A stretch of 7,066 nucleotides of DNA from JAFDVL01 sp043736395. Lineage in GTDB: Bacteria > Acidobacteriota > Blastocatellia > RBC074. Location: the NCBI GenBank assembly GCA_043736395.1, contig JAYTCQ010000049.1, positions 1 through 7,066 on the forward strand, given 5' to 3'. How positions within the stretch are numbered: position 1 is the stretch's first letter; every line of letters starts with the position of its first letter. Below are positions 1-6,148 of the stretch, piece by piece. The translations under genes and the position numbers were made by a program. A model generated the notes under the pieces. It was not told the origin of the DNA. It saw only the letters and a program-made list of their open reading frames with translations, and made no database searches.

Positions 1-1
1 G

Positions 2-256
2 AGTAAAATAAAATCTCCCAAGAAAGAGGTACAATACCTGATGACGAAGTTGCTTGACGTACTTGTAGAAGCAAACGACTGGATCACAGCTGAAGAAGCC
101 TTCCGCCGCTGTGGAGTAACTGACAGCACCAGCATTGACCGAATCGAACAGCTTTATGCTGAGTTACGTGAACTTGATCATGCAAACCCAAAACGCCTAC
201 AAGTAGTGCGTGAAGGGGATGCTGATAAATTAATACTCATAGACAAGGCCGCCTGA
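2..256 (+). CDS. C-terminal winged-helix-like segment, probably the 3' end of a type I restriction subunit (HsdR)
   Basis: The frame is open from base 2 to the TGA at 254-256, so this may be the tail of a longer gene starting left of the window. The visible part reads as a short basic linker (SKIKSPKKEVQYL), then a helix, an 'NDWITAEEAFRRCGV' segment, a second helix with an 'LYAELRELD' pattern and a final strand pair ending in 'KLILIDKAA'. That is a small winged-helix-like fold. From memory, such tails close some EcoEI-type HsdR proteins, and the downstream hsdM supports this. The alternative is a stand-alone 71-residue protein starting at ATG 41, which has an AGAGGT Shine-Dalgarno-like element at 25-30. 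In that case it could be a third component of the ATPase/nuclease system that follows. Its stop lies 2 nt before the ATPase start, implying translational coupling. That it is coding is fairly sure; the HsdR assignment is inference. Confidence 0.55.
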   Translation, partial: SKIKSPKKEVQYLMTKLLDVLVEANDWITAEEAFRRCGVTDSTSIDRIEQLYAELRELDHANPKRLQVVREGDADKLILIDKAA

Positions 257-258
257 AA

Positions 259-1971
259 ATGCGATTAGATAAGCTTACCATTGGTAGTCCTAAAGATAGT
301 CCTACGCACCATTTTAAAAATCTAAAAAATGTCACTATTGATTTCGATCAAGATCAATGGATAACAGTCGTGATTGGTTGGAATGGCTCAGGCAAATCTA
401 ATGTAATGGAAGCACTGATAACTATTTTTCGTGATCTAATCCACGACCGCAATCCGGGTAAAAAAAGGGCACCAGAGTTTGCGTTTAAGCTTCTATACAG
501 AATGGGCTCTGGAGAAAAAACCCTACATATTTGTATTGATGCTGACCCTGATCGAGTGTCCGATCAATATATTATTCATGTTGCTACTGCTGTTGAAAAG
601 AAAGACGCTGATGCTAAACGTAAGCTATTCAGTTCCGATGATCATTTTGATCCACCACCTGGAAAAGCTCTAAAATTCAACACCTTCGTCGCAGAAGACA
701 ATTTATATTTACCTCGCTATGTTTTTGGATATTACTCCGGCGAGAGTACGCGAATGCATGAAGCATTCGTACCGTATCTAAAATGGTACGACAAAAGCTT
801 ACGTGGCAATAAATATCCAAAGTTAAAACGTTTGTTTTACGCTCTGCCAGTACACAGTCATTTCGTTTTACTTGCATTTATGATTAAACAAAACGACGTT
901 GTACGAAAATTCCTAGTAGAAGAACTAGGAATTGACCCTGACGAAGGCATAGAGTCAGTTTTATTTGCTTTAAGGCAGCCTCCTTGGAAGTCTAAGGATG
1001 GAGACTCCCGTTTTTGGTATGCGCGTGGTGTTGTGCGTGACTTTTTAAGTCGGCTTTATCATATAGCGCTAGCGCCAATTAGGTTAAAACGACGAGTTGA
1101 TGCCACATTGTGGAATAAAGCAACCTTAGAGTTTCTATATTTATATGTTAAGGATATTGACGCACTTCTTCGACTTGTAGGAGATCAAACACCAGCAGAA
1201 TTCTTTCGTGACCTCGAAAGTACTTTTGTCTCAGAAATGATTGAGGAAGTACGCATCCGCGTAAAGCTTAACAAAAACAATGATAGTATTACTTTCCGGG
1301 AACTAAGCGAAGGTGAGCAGCAATTATTAACGGTTTTGGGTCTGCTACGTTTTACCTCTGGTGAAGAAAGCCTATTTCTCCTAGATGAACCTGACACTCA
1401 TCTAAACCCTCGCTGGAGTGTAGATTACATTTCATATTTAGAAAAATTTGCAGGAAGTGCCAAAAAGGATCAAGAGACAAGCCATATTGTCCTGACGACG
1501 CATAATCCATTGTCTATTGCAGAATTGGTCAAGGAGCAGGTACAGATTTTGCAATTGAAGCGTGATGATACTGATCGTCAGATCATTGCTTGCCATCCTG
1601 AACTCGATCCACAAGGACAAGGATACGCCGCGATTGTTACAAGTGATATGTTTGGCATTGCATCATCGCTCGATAAGCCCACACAAAAACTATTGGAAGA
1701 GCAACGCTTGTATGCGGGTAAAAAGACTCTGACCGAAGAAGAGCAAAAAGAGTTAGACAAAATCAATAAAGACCTTGATCGGCTGGGGTTCCGTTTCTTT
1801 CACCCTGACGATGAATACTCACGATATTTACGGTTGCGCAGTGAAGTCTTAACGAAACGCTTTGATACAGAAGATGTTGAGGTATTAGCCGCACACACGA
1901 TGGAAATGACACGTGAGGAGCGCGAAGAATTAGCAGAGCAGTTGATTCGAGAACTTGACCAAGAAGACTAA
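259..1971 (+). CDS. ptuA: ABC/AAA-type ATPase, Septu PtuA-like defence protein
   Basis: This is a 570-residue SMC/ABC-like ATPase, probably the ATP-binding sensor or regulator of a two-gene anti-phage system. A strand 'QWITVVIG' runs into a Walker A (G-W-N-G-S-G-K-S, residues 40-47). A long insertion follows (about 50-340), with a 'GYYSGES' segment near 155. The ABC signature LSEGEQQ (349-355) is followed by Walker B LFLLDEP (372-378, with D376/E377), a D-loop-like 'DTHLNP', and a switch histidine in 'TTHNP' (H415). The C-terminal part (about 455-570) is charged and helical, with a conserved-looking 'FFHPDDEYSRYLRLR' stretch, and there is no TOPRIM or nuclease motif. ATG 259 is chosen because the protein begins directly with the strand leading to Walker A and lies 2 nt after the previous stop. 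The HNH gene follows 21 nt later, the PtuA-PtuB order. ATPase identity is firm; the Septu assignment rests on architecture and pairing. Other AAA_21-type defence ATPases remain possible. Confidence 0.85.
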   Translation: MRLDKLTIGSPKDSPTHHFKNLKNVTIDFDQDQWITVVIGWNGSGKSNVMEALITIFRDLIHDRNPGKKRAPEFAFKLLYRMGSGEKTLHICIDADPDRVSDQYIIHVATAVEKKDADAKRKLFSSDDHFDPPPGKALKFNTFVAEDNLYLPRYVFGYYSGESTRMHEAFVPYLKWYDKSLRGNKYPKLKRLFYALPVHSHFVLLAFMIKQNDVVRKFLVEELGIDPDEGIESVLFALRQPPWKSKDGDSRFWYARGVVRDFLSRLYHIALAPIRLKRRVDATLWNKATLEFLYLYVKDIDALLRLVGDQTPAEFFRDLESTFVSEMIEEVRIRVKLNKNNDSITFRELSEGEQQLLTVLGLLRFTSGEESLFLLDEPDTHLNPRWSVDYISYLEKFAGSAKKDQETSHIVLTTHNPLSIAELVKEQVQILQLKRDDTDRQIIACHPELDPQGQGYAAIVTSDMFGIASSLDKPTQKLLEEQRLYAGKKTLTEEEQKELDKINKDLDRLGFRFFHPDDEYSRYLRLRSEVLTKRFDTEDVEVLAAHTMEMTREEREELAEQLIRELDQED

Positions 1972-1992
1972 GCCCTGTGGAGACACACACGA

Positions 1993-2805
1993 ATGCGATA
2001 TGTGGATATTGATGAAATCGAATTGCCTACAGGCTGGCGTACTCGTGCAAAAAATGCTGCTATGGAGGTTGAGAAGGGTAAAGACCCAAATGACTACGGT
2101 CACATTTGGCGCGAGCTCAAGGATAATCTTGCTGTCCTATTGAACGATAAATGCTGGTATTGCGAATCAATTATTGATCGTTCTGATAATGCTGTGGATC
2201 ATTTTAGACCTAAAAATCGTGTTAGTGATACAGACCCGCCTCATAACGGTTATAGGTGGCTTGCGTTTGACTATAAAAACTATCGCTATGCGTGTACTTA
2301 CTGTAATAGCTATCACCGTGCTAACAGAAATAGCGCAGGAGGCGGAAAGGCAGATTGCTTTCCTTTGCTGGATGAAACAAATCGTTGCTATTCACCTGGC
2401 CCATTATGGCAAGAAGAGCCTGTATTACTTGATCCTTGTGTGCCAGATGATTGGAGGTTATTAGGTTGTCTACAGGAAAATGGAAAACCTTGCGCAGCAA
2501 CTGATGAGTCAGGGCAGCAACAACGAGTGGAAACTTCCATTGACACTTATTACTTGGATTACGAACCAACCTGCAAACAACGCCATCGAGTAGTAATTCA
2601 GTTAATAGCTGACATTGAGCATGCCAAACGGCTTTTTCCATCTACTAAGAATGATCTTGAGCGAAAGGCAGATTTTTTAGATATTGTCCGAAAAATTAAG
2701 CGCGCAATTCACTGGAAAGCACCTTTCAGTGGTGAAATGATTTTTATCGTACAAGGACAACGGCACGCGGATCACTCGTGGATACAAAAACTGTTGGAAG
2801 CATAA
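1993..2805 (+). CDS. ptuB: HNH endonuclease, Septu PtuB-like (TIGR02646-type)
   Basis: This 270-residue protein carries a zinc-bound HNH (beta-beta-alpha-metal) nuclease core. Zinc-type cysteine pairs are CWYC (residues 54-57) and CTYC (101-104). Between them is the catalytic-type 'VDHFRPK' (D69-H70), followed by N96 and then N105/H108 ('NSYH'). The spacing CxxC-x11-DHFRPK-x26-CxYCN is the pattern recalled for the TIGR02646/PtuB family, in which the nuclease acts on nucleic acid under control of the partner ATPase. The remaining 150 residues are helical, with a 'RLFPSTKNDLERKADFLDIVRKIKRAI' type helix. ATG 1993 has a GGAG element at 1979-1982. The stop at 2803-2805 is 2 nt before hsdM, so this gene sits in the R-M operon rather than beside it. 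Nuclease identity is strong; the target and the specific Septu subtype are inferred. Confidence 0.85.
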   Translation: MRYVDIDEIELPTGWRTRAKNAAMEVEKGKDPNDYGHIWRELKDNLAVLLNDKCWYCESIIDRSDNAVDHFRPKNRVSDTDPPHNGYRWLAFDYKNYRYACTYCNSYHRANRNSAGGGKADCFPLLDETNRCYSPGPLWQEEPVLLDPCVPDDWRLLGCLQENGKPCAATDESGQQQRVETSIDTYYLDYEPTCKQRHRVVIQLIADIEHAKRLFPSTKNDLERKADFLDIVRKIKRAIHWKAPFSGEMIFIVQGQRHADHSWIQKLLEA

Positions 2806-2807
2806 TT

Positions 2808-4364
2808 ATGAACTCATCTGCCCTGATCCAAAAAATCTGGAATTTCTGTCACACGCTGCGCGATGATGGCGTAGGCTATGGCGATTACCTTGAACAACTC
2901 ACATATTTATTATTTCTAAAATTCGCTCACGAATACTCACAAGAACCATATAACCGAGAAACAGGTGTTCCCAAGAAATATAACTGGTCTACGCTAATCA
3001 GTAAGACAGGAGCACCGCTTGAAAAGCATTATGTAAACGTACTCAAGCAACTGGGACAAGAACAGGGAATGCTCGGTGCGATCTTTTTCAAAGCACAAAA
3101 CAAAATCCAAGACCCGGCAAAATTAGCGCGTTTGGTGCAGATGATTAACGTCGAGAAATGGACGAAGTTGGATACAGATGTCAAAGGCGAAATGTACGAA
3201 GGGTTGCTGCAAAAGAACGCTGAAGACACCAAGAGCGGCGCAGGTCAATACTTCACACCGCGCGCACTGATTCAGGCAATGGTGGAATGCATTAGACCTG
3301 AGCCGATGAAGACTATTGCTGATCCTGCCTGCGGTACAGGTGGATTCTTTCTGGGTGCATACAACTGGCTGACTCGCGACGAAAACAAACTCAATAAACG
3401 GCAAAAAGAATTTTTGAGTCATAAAACTTTCTTTGGTAATGAAATTGTCGCGGCAACGCGGCGTATGTGCCTGATGAATTTGTTTTTGCACAACATAGGC
3501 GAGCTAGTTGGAGAGCCTACGGTGGAACGTTCAGACGCTCTGATTGCAGACAACGGCAAACGTTTTGATTATGTATTCGCTAACCCACCTTTTGGCAAAA
3601 AGAGCAGCATGACCTTCACCAACGAAGAAGGTGAAGAGGATAAGGATACGCTGACATACGAGCGACAGGATTTCTGGGAAACCAGTTCAAATAAACAACT
3701 GAATTTTTTACAGCACATCGTTACGATACTGAAAAATACAGGTAAAGCCGCCGTAGTCTTGCCAGACAACGTATTGTTTGAAGGTGGCGCAGGTGAAAAG
3801 ATTCGCCGTAAGTTGATGGAAACCTGTGATGTTCACACTCTCTTACGATTACCATCAGGAATCTTTTATGCGAACGGGGTAAAAGCAAATGTATTGTTTT
3901 TTGACGCCAAGCCCAAAGATGGCAAAGTCCACACCAAAGGCATTTGGATTTATGACCTGCGTACAAATAAACATTTCACTTTGAAAACAAGACAACTGAG
4001 CGAAGATGATCTTAAAGGTTTTATTGAGTGTTATAACCCAGCCAACCGTCACGAGCGCAAAGAAAACGAGCGGTTCAAATACTACAAATATGATGAACTG
4101 ATTGCCCGCGACAAAGCGAGCCTGGACATCTTTTGGCTAAAAGATGATAGCTTCGATAACCTGGAAGACTTGCCTGCACCTGATGTATTGGCGCAGGAAA
4201 TCATCGAACATCTGGAAACCGCTCTGGTTTCATTTCGTGATATAGCAGCAAATCTTCCAAGTTCAGCGATTGTGAAAAAGGAGAAGCCTAGTAAAAAGCG
4301 AGTACGCGCCACAGCGAGAAACTTAAAAATACTACCCGCAGCAAAAAGGGTGGGTTCTGCTTGA
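2808..4364 (+). CDS. hsdM: type I restriction-modification DNA methyltransferase subunit HsdM (N6-adenine)
   Basis: HsdM transfers a methyl group from S-adenosylmethionine to adenine N6 in the sites chosen by HsdS, in an M2S complex that becomes R2M2S for restriction. The protein has 518 residues, normal for the family. The N-terminal HsdM_N helical region (about 1-140) has the typical 'YGDYLEQLTYLLFLKFAHE'. It is followed by 'GQYFTPRALIQAMVE', motif I 'DPACGTGGFF' (172-181) and the catalytic motif IV 'NPPFG' (259-263). The C-terminus ends in a lysine/arginine-rich tail. The start is ATG 2808, not an ATG 30 bases upstream: 'MNSSALIQKIWNFCHTLRDDG' matches how family members begin, and a GGAAG lies at 2796-2800 with ideal spacing. 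It is coupled 2 nt behind the HNH gene. No HsdS gene lies downstream in the window, so activity depends on an S subunit elsewhere. Confidence 0.96.
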   Translation: MNSSALIQKIWNFCHTLRDDGVGYGDYLEQLTYLLFLKFAHEYSQEPYNRETGVPKKYNWSTLISKTGAPLEKHYVNVLKQLGQEQGMLGAIFFKAQNKIQDPAKLARLVQMINVEKWTKLDTDVKGEMYEGLLQKNAEDTKSGAGQYFTPRALIQAMVECIRPEPMKTIADPACGTGGFFLGAYNWLTRDENKLNKRQKEFLSHKTFFGNEIVAATRRMCLMNLFLHNIGELVGEPTVERSDALIADNGKRFDYVFANPPFGKKSSMTFTNEEGEEDKDTLTYERQDFWETSSNKQLNFLQHIVTILKNTGKAAVVLPDNVLFEGGAGEKIRRKLMETCDVHTLLRLPSGIFYANGVKANVLFFDAKPKDGKVHTKGIWIYDLRTNKHFTLKTRQLSEDDLKGFIECYNPANRHERKENERFKYYKYDELIARDKASLDIFWLKDDSFDNLEDLPAPDVLAQEIIEHLETALVSFRDIAANLPSSAIVKKEKPSKKRVRATARNLKILPAAKRVGSA

Positions 4365-4382
4365 ATCGTTGGAGTAAAAACT

Positions 4383-4502
4383 ATGGTGCAGAAAAAGCCT
4401 ACGACACAACCGAACAGATTTAAGCTACAGTGTCGCGTAAATTCAGTCGTACGGAAAAATCCGAGACGTTGTCTCGGAAATCCACGTACAAACCAGCAGT
4501 AG
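4383..4502 (+). CDS. possible small basic peptide (39 residues), doubtful
   Basis: An ATG at 4383 opens a 39-codon frame ending at TAG 4500-4502, preceded by a GGAG at 4371-4374 with 8-nt spacing. The peptide begins MVQKKPTTQPNRFK, is strongly basic, and is without a recognisable domain. It fills most of the gap between hsdM and the broken RhuM gene and contains the 4460-4478 hairpin. It may be a real small gene, the start of a lost gene, or chance. Only the ribosome binding site and its position argue for it. Confidence 0.2.
   Translation: MVQKKPTTQPNRFKLQCRVNSVVRKNPRRCLGNPRTNQQ
4460..4478. repeat. perfect hairpin, 8-bp arms with a 3-nt loop
   Basis: The arms TCCGAGAC and GTCTCGGA flank a GTT loop. 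On the + strand no T-run follows. Read on the - strand, the stem is followed by TTTTT (complement of A4455-4459), so it could terminate leftward transcription, although no - strand gene is supported nearby. It lies about 100 bases after the hsdM stop, in the hsdM-RhuM gap. Confidence 0.5.
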
Positions 4503-4520
4503 GACTCCCCCTTAAAGACC

Positions 4521-4990
4521 ATGGCGAAGAAAAAGCAATCAGACATTGAAAATAATGCGTTGTTGATTCCCGCAACTACGGGTGAAGTATTGCTCTATCA
4601 GACAGAAGATGGACTCAGTCGCTTTGAGGTACGCTTGATTGACGAAATGATCTGGCTAACCCAAAAGCAAATGAGTGAAATCTATCAAAAAGATGTACGG
4701 ACTATTAATGAACATATTCAAAACATCTTTGCTGAAGGCGAATTACTACCTGATTCAGTTATCCGGAAATTCCGGATAACTGCGAGCTAGGGGAATCATA
4801 CGAAACTCAGCATTACAATCTCGATGTGATCATCTCCGTCGGCTATCGCGTGAAATCGCATCGTGGTACGCAGTTTCGCATTTGGGCTACGCAGCAGTGG
4901 CGGGAATATTTAATTAAGGGGTTCACGTACGCTACGAAACTTATTCGCAGAAACGCTTGGAAACATAATTTATATCCCAAACTATTTTGA
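4521..4990 (+). pseudogene. rhuM: RhuM-family (virulence RhuM-like) gene, frameshifted and 3'-truncated
   Basis: The first frame (4521-4790, 89 residues) carries the RhuM N-terminus: a 'LIPATTGEVLLYQTEDG' start, 'IWLTQKQMSEIY' (a helix-turn-helix-like segment), 'VRTINEHIQNIF' and 'VIRKFRITA'. It stops at TAG 4788-4790. The next family block continues at once in the -1 frame from about 4790: 'SYETQHYNLDVIISVGYRV', then 'KSHRGTQFRIWATQQWREYLIKGF', ending near 4925. Loss of a single base around 4787-4789 explains the switch. After 'IKGF' the family similarity ends and about 21 unrelated residues lead to TGA 4988-4990. The family is typically about 300 residues, so well over a third is missing. 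RhuM genes commonly sit between hsdM and hsdS in type I loci, which is where this one lies. The role of the intact protein is not well defined. A sequencing error could explain the frameshift but not the missing 3' part. Confidence 0.88.
4756..4782. repeat. perfect inverted repeat (12-nt arms, AAT loop) inside the RhuM remnant
   Basis: The arms CAGTTATCCGGA and TCCGGATAACTG are exact reverse complements around AAT. The repeat encodes the 'SVIRKFRIT' block of RhuM and ends 4-8 nt before the point where the reading frame shifts. No T-run follows, so it is not an intrinsic terminator. Confidence 0.6.
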
Positions 4991-5029
4991 GTGGTAATAC
5001 CACGCAATTGCGTGGTATAAGCACGCAAT
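4991..5029 (+). promoter_or_regulatory. nested palindromic operator touching the start of the MNT-HEPN pair
   Basis: A perfect 22-bp palindrome occupies 4997-5018 (arms ATACCACGCAA and TTGCGTGGTAT). Its left half also pairs with an upstream GTGGTA (4991-4996, one base apart from TACCAC 4998-5003). Its CACGCAAT element recurs at 5022-5029, ending exactly at the ATG. At least four half-sites therefore lie in 39 bases. A TATAAG (5016-5021) could be a -10 box, placing transcription start at or near the ATG; no clear -35 or Shine-Dalgarno sequence is seen. The next gene encodes a winged-helix protein, the obvious candidate repressor. The palindrome is seen directly; operator and promoter functions are inferred. 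Confidence 0.6.
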
Positions 5030-5617
5030 ATGAATACATTGGCAGAATTGCTTTCATCACGCGTCAAGGCCGAAATCTTCCGGTTGTTATTTGGGGCAAC
5101 TCCACGTGAATTGCACATACGCGAAATTGAGCGGCAATCAGGTTTGGCTGATGCAACAGTGCGGCAGGAACTGAGGCGGCTGTCTGGCTTGGGTGTTGTC
5201 GAAGCGAGGTTGGATGGAAATCGCACGTATTACCGCGCCAATCTACAGCATCCTCTTTATCCGGATATTCGCAATCTTGTGTTGAAGACAGATGGATTAG
5301 TCGAAGTCTTACGTCAGGCGATTGATGATCCGAACATTGAGCTGGCATTTATTTTCGGGTCAATTGCGGCAGGTACGGCAAAGGCGGAAAGTGATGTAGA
5401 CCTGATGGTGATTGGGACGATTAGCTTGCGCCGACTCAGTAAGTTGCTGTCAGGGATTGCGACACGTATCGGGCGCGAAATTAATCCGCATGTTTTTACC
5501 GTGGAAGAGATTGAGCGACGCAAAAAGTTGCGCGATCATTTTGTCAGAACGGTACTGGCTGCCCCAAAATTATTGGTGAGAGGAAGTGAGGATGAGCTTA
5601 CAAGATTGGGCGAATAA
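5030..5617 (+). CDS. winged-helix DNA-binding / minimal nucleotidyltransferase (MNT) protein, putative antitoxin
   Basis: This is a 195-residue two-domain protein. Residues about 5-80 form an ArsR-like winged helix: 'HIREIERQSGLADATVRQELRRL' recognition helices and a wing at 'VEARLDGNRTYY'. Residues about 95-180 form a minimal nucleotidyltransferase with G110-S111 and the metal-binding pair D122/D124 in 'SDVDLMVIG'. The third acidic residue of catalytically complete enzymes is not obvious; the corresponding strand reads 'REINPHVF'. In MNT-HEPN pairs the MNT protein is the antitoxin and can neutralise the HEPN partner by adding nucleotides (AMP) to it. The fused winged helix suggests it also represses its own promoter, consistent with the palindromes immediately upstream. 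ATG 5030 is the first start after an in-frame stop at 5018-5020. The HEPN gene overlaps its last 26 nt. Domain assignment is confident; the toxin-antitoxin role is inferred from pairing. Confidence 0.85.
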   Translation: MNTLAELLSSRVKAEIFRLLFGATPRELHIREIERQSGLADATVRQELRRLSGLGVVEARLDGNRTYYRANLQHPLYPDIRNLVLKTDGLVEVLRQAIDDPNIELAFIFGSIAAGTAKAESDVDLMVIGTISLRRLSKLLSGIATRIGREINPHVFTVEEIERRKKLRDHFVRTVLAAPKLLVRGSEDELTRLGE

Positions 5618-6044
5618 TGGTTGGTTGCGAGCGCATCAAACCAGTCAACAGGAAATAGCGGATTTATTTTTGATCGTAGCCCGCGATTTAAAAGATGCGA
5701 CAGGCAGCATTTCGGCGGACTGGCGTTTTGGTATCGCATACAACGCCGCGCTAAAGCTGTGCACGATACTGATGCACGCTTCGGGTTACAGACCGGAAAA
5801 GACGTTGCAGCATTATCGCAGCATTGCGGCATTGCCAGAGATTCTGGGAAAGAAGTGGCAAGAGGACGCCGATTATCTGGACACTTGTCGCCGCAAACGC
5901 AATACAGCGGAATACGACCGCGCGGGCGTAGCTACAGAGCAGGATGCGGCAGAGTTAGTGGAATTTTGCGAGGAATTAAGGCAGTCGGTATTGGATTGGC
6001 TAAGGCAAAATCATCCTGCTTTATTACCACAGCAAACAAACTAA
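5592..6044 (+). CDS. HEPN-domain protein (SAV_6107-like), putative toxin of the MNT-HEPN pair
   Basis: This 150-residue all-helical protein has 'DWRFGIAYNAALKLCTILMH' (residues 43-62), 'GYRPEKTLQHYRSI' (65-78) and the end block 'CRRKRNTAEYDRAG' (99-112). These features resemble the HEPN subfamily found beside nucleotidyltransferase genes. HEPN proteins are often metal-independent RNases using an R-x4-6-H motif. Here the corresponding position reads R103-N-T-A-E-Y108, with tyrosine in place of histidine, so classical RNase activity is uncertain. ATG 5592 is preferred over GTG 5586 because AGAGGA at 5579-5584 is 7 nt upstream. The 26-nt overlap with the nucleotidyltransferase gene implies coupled synthesis. 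There is no signal peptide or membrane segment. The family call is good; the toxic function is by association. Confidence 0.8.
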   Translation: MSLQDWANNGWLRAHQTSQQEIADLFLIVARDLKDATGSISADWRFGIAYNAALKLCTILMHASGYRPEKTLQHYRSIAALPEILGKKWQEDADYLDTCRRKRNTAEYDRAGVATEQDAAELVEFCEELRQSVLDWLRQNHPALLPQQTN

Positions 6045-6077
6045 AAGAGGTATTGTCTCTAAAAGAGGGTAAGAATA

Positions 6078-6127
6078 AGGGTAATGTCCACAACTCCGCT
6101 TTTGCCCTCACTTGCTTTTGTTTTTTT
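6078..6127 (+). terminator. possible intrinsic terminator after the HEPN gene
   Basis: AGGGTAA (6078-6084) can pair with TTGCCCT (6102-6108) with one G-U pair. A T-rich stretch follows, ending in seven T (6121-6127). The 17-nt loop and the 6-nt delay before the T-rich tract make it weak. An alternative stem uses GAGGGTAA at 6065-6072. The position, after the MNT-HEPN stop and before a new gene, suits termination. Confidence 0.35.
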
Positions 6128-6148
6128 GCCGCTGAATAATTGATCTCA

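Noticed and set aside
2778..2807. Longer hsdM start inside the HNH gene
   Set aside because: The 10 extra residues are unlike HsdM N-termini, whereas ATG 2808 has a GGAAG at ideal spacing and a family-typical beginning.
4082..4546. 154-codon open frame on the - strand
   Set aside because: It is antisense to the hsdM 3' end and RhuM start, has no recognisable domain, and the + strand frames carry clear family motifs.
4756..4800. Programmed -1 frameshift in RhuM using the hairpin
   Set aside because: Stimulatory hairpins lie downstream of the slip site, and here the hairpin is upstream. No slippery heptamer is seen, and the 3' part of the gene is missing anyway.
6041..6068. Direct repeat CTAAAAGAGG (6041-6050 and 6059-6068)
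   Set aside because: Ten bases repeated once, one copy overlapping the HEPN stop, with no element or duplicated gene between them; it is likely chance or slippage.
5621..6139. 172-codon + strand open frame overlapping the HEPN gene
   Set aside because: It is a shadow in another frame of the HEPN gene. It shows no domain pattern and an arginine/glycine-rich composition, while the 5592 frame has the HEPN motifs and a ribosome binding site.
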